Source of the DNA: an uncultured Oscillospiraceae bacterium
GTDB taxonomy: Bacteria > Bacillota > Clostridia > Oscillospirales > Oscillospiraceae
Assembly (NCBI GenBank): GCA_910577805.1
Contig: CAJTOE010000059.1
Coordinates: forward strand, 1-13,397
DNA length: 13,397 nucleotides
Direction: 5' to 3'
Positions 13,387 through 13,397 of this stretch are shown here, in pieces. Below the pieces are notes generated by a model, which had not been told where the DNA came from, ran no database searches, and saw only the letters and a program-made list of their open reading frames with translations. The translations under genes were made by a program, and so were the position numbers. Each line of letters begins with the position of its first letter. Within the stretch, counting starts at the first letter, position 1.

Positions 13387-13397
13387 CCCCCCCCCCC
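13387..13397. other. Terminal C homopolymer at the window edge
   Basis: Eleven consecutive C bases end the window, after T/C-rich sequence without coding signal. It may mark a contig end or unreliable assembly as much as a biological tract. Confidence 0.5.

Overview
The window looks like a chromosomal piece of a gut-type, GC-rich member of the Clostridia, most probably Oscillospiraceae (Flavonifractor/Oscillibacter-like). This is inferred from protein style: a MetA of the Bacillus/Clostridium acetyl type, a clostridial-type LysA, a PspC-like protein, a putative ABC-transporter type IV membrane protein, strong AGGAGG ribosome binding sites, and palindromic intergenic repeats of a kind common in this group. 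No phage, plasmid, CRISPR or insertion-sequence gene is visible, and all genes look intact.

Layout. (1) Positions 1-72 hold part of a palindromic repeat. (2) Positions 168-4122, minus strand: a likely three-gene operon reading GH26-like glycoside hydrolase, DUF815-type AAA+ ATPase, metA, from one good promoter at 4161-4189. (3) Positions 4123-4503: a divergent intergenic region with a 162-bp inverted-repeat (MITE/REP-like) element between two back-to-back promoters. (4) Positions 4504-7755, plus strand: a tightly packed operon of fructokinase, diaminopimelate-decarboxylase-like enzyme, LrgA and LrgB. (5) Positions 7756-8817, minus: aspartate carbamoyltransferase PyrB with an unusual C-terminal four-cysteine tail resembling the zinc domain of PyrI. 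(6) Positions 8936-9107: tRNA-Pro(UGG) with its own promoter and terminator. (7) Positions 9119-11232, plus: a membrane-tethered MerR-RDD regulator behind a MerR-style promoter with a 19-bp spacer and a dyad. A strong hairpin follows, whose 3' arm carries the Shine-Dalgarno of the next gene, a PF06541-like membrane protein. (8) Positions 11229-13280, minus: a small PspC-domain protein, then (in transcription order before it) a DEAD-box helicase translationally coupled to an unrecognised membrane protein. The window ends in an 11-base C run.

Most genes are housekeeping metabolism: methionine, lysine and pyrimidine synthesis, fructose phosphorylation, RNA remodelling. The parts most worth a second look are the MerR-RDD-ectodomain protein with its apparent autoregulatory promoter and downstream hairpin-gated membrane gene (9119-11232), and the PyrB with a built-in PyrI-like zinc tail. 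No clearly new defence or mobile system was found.
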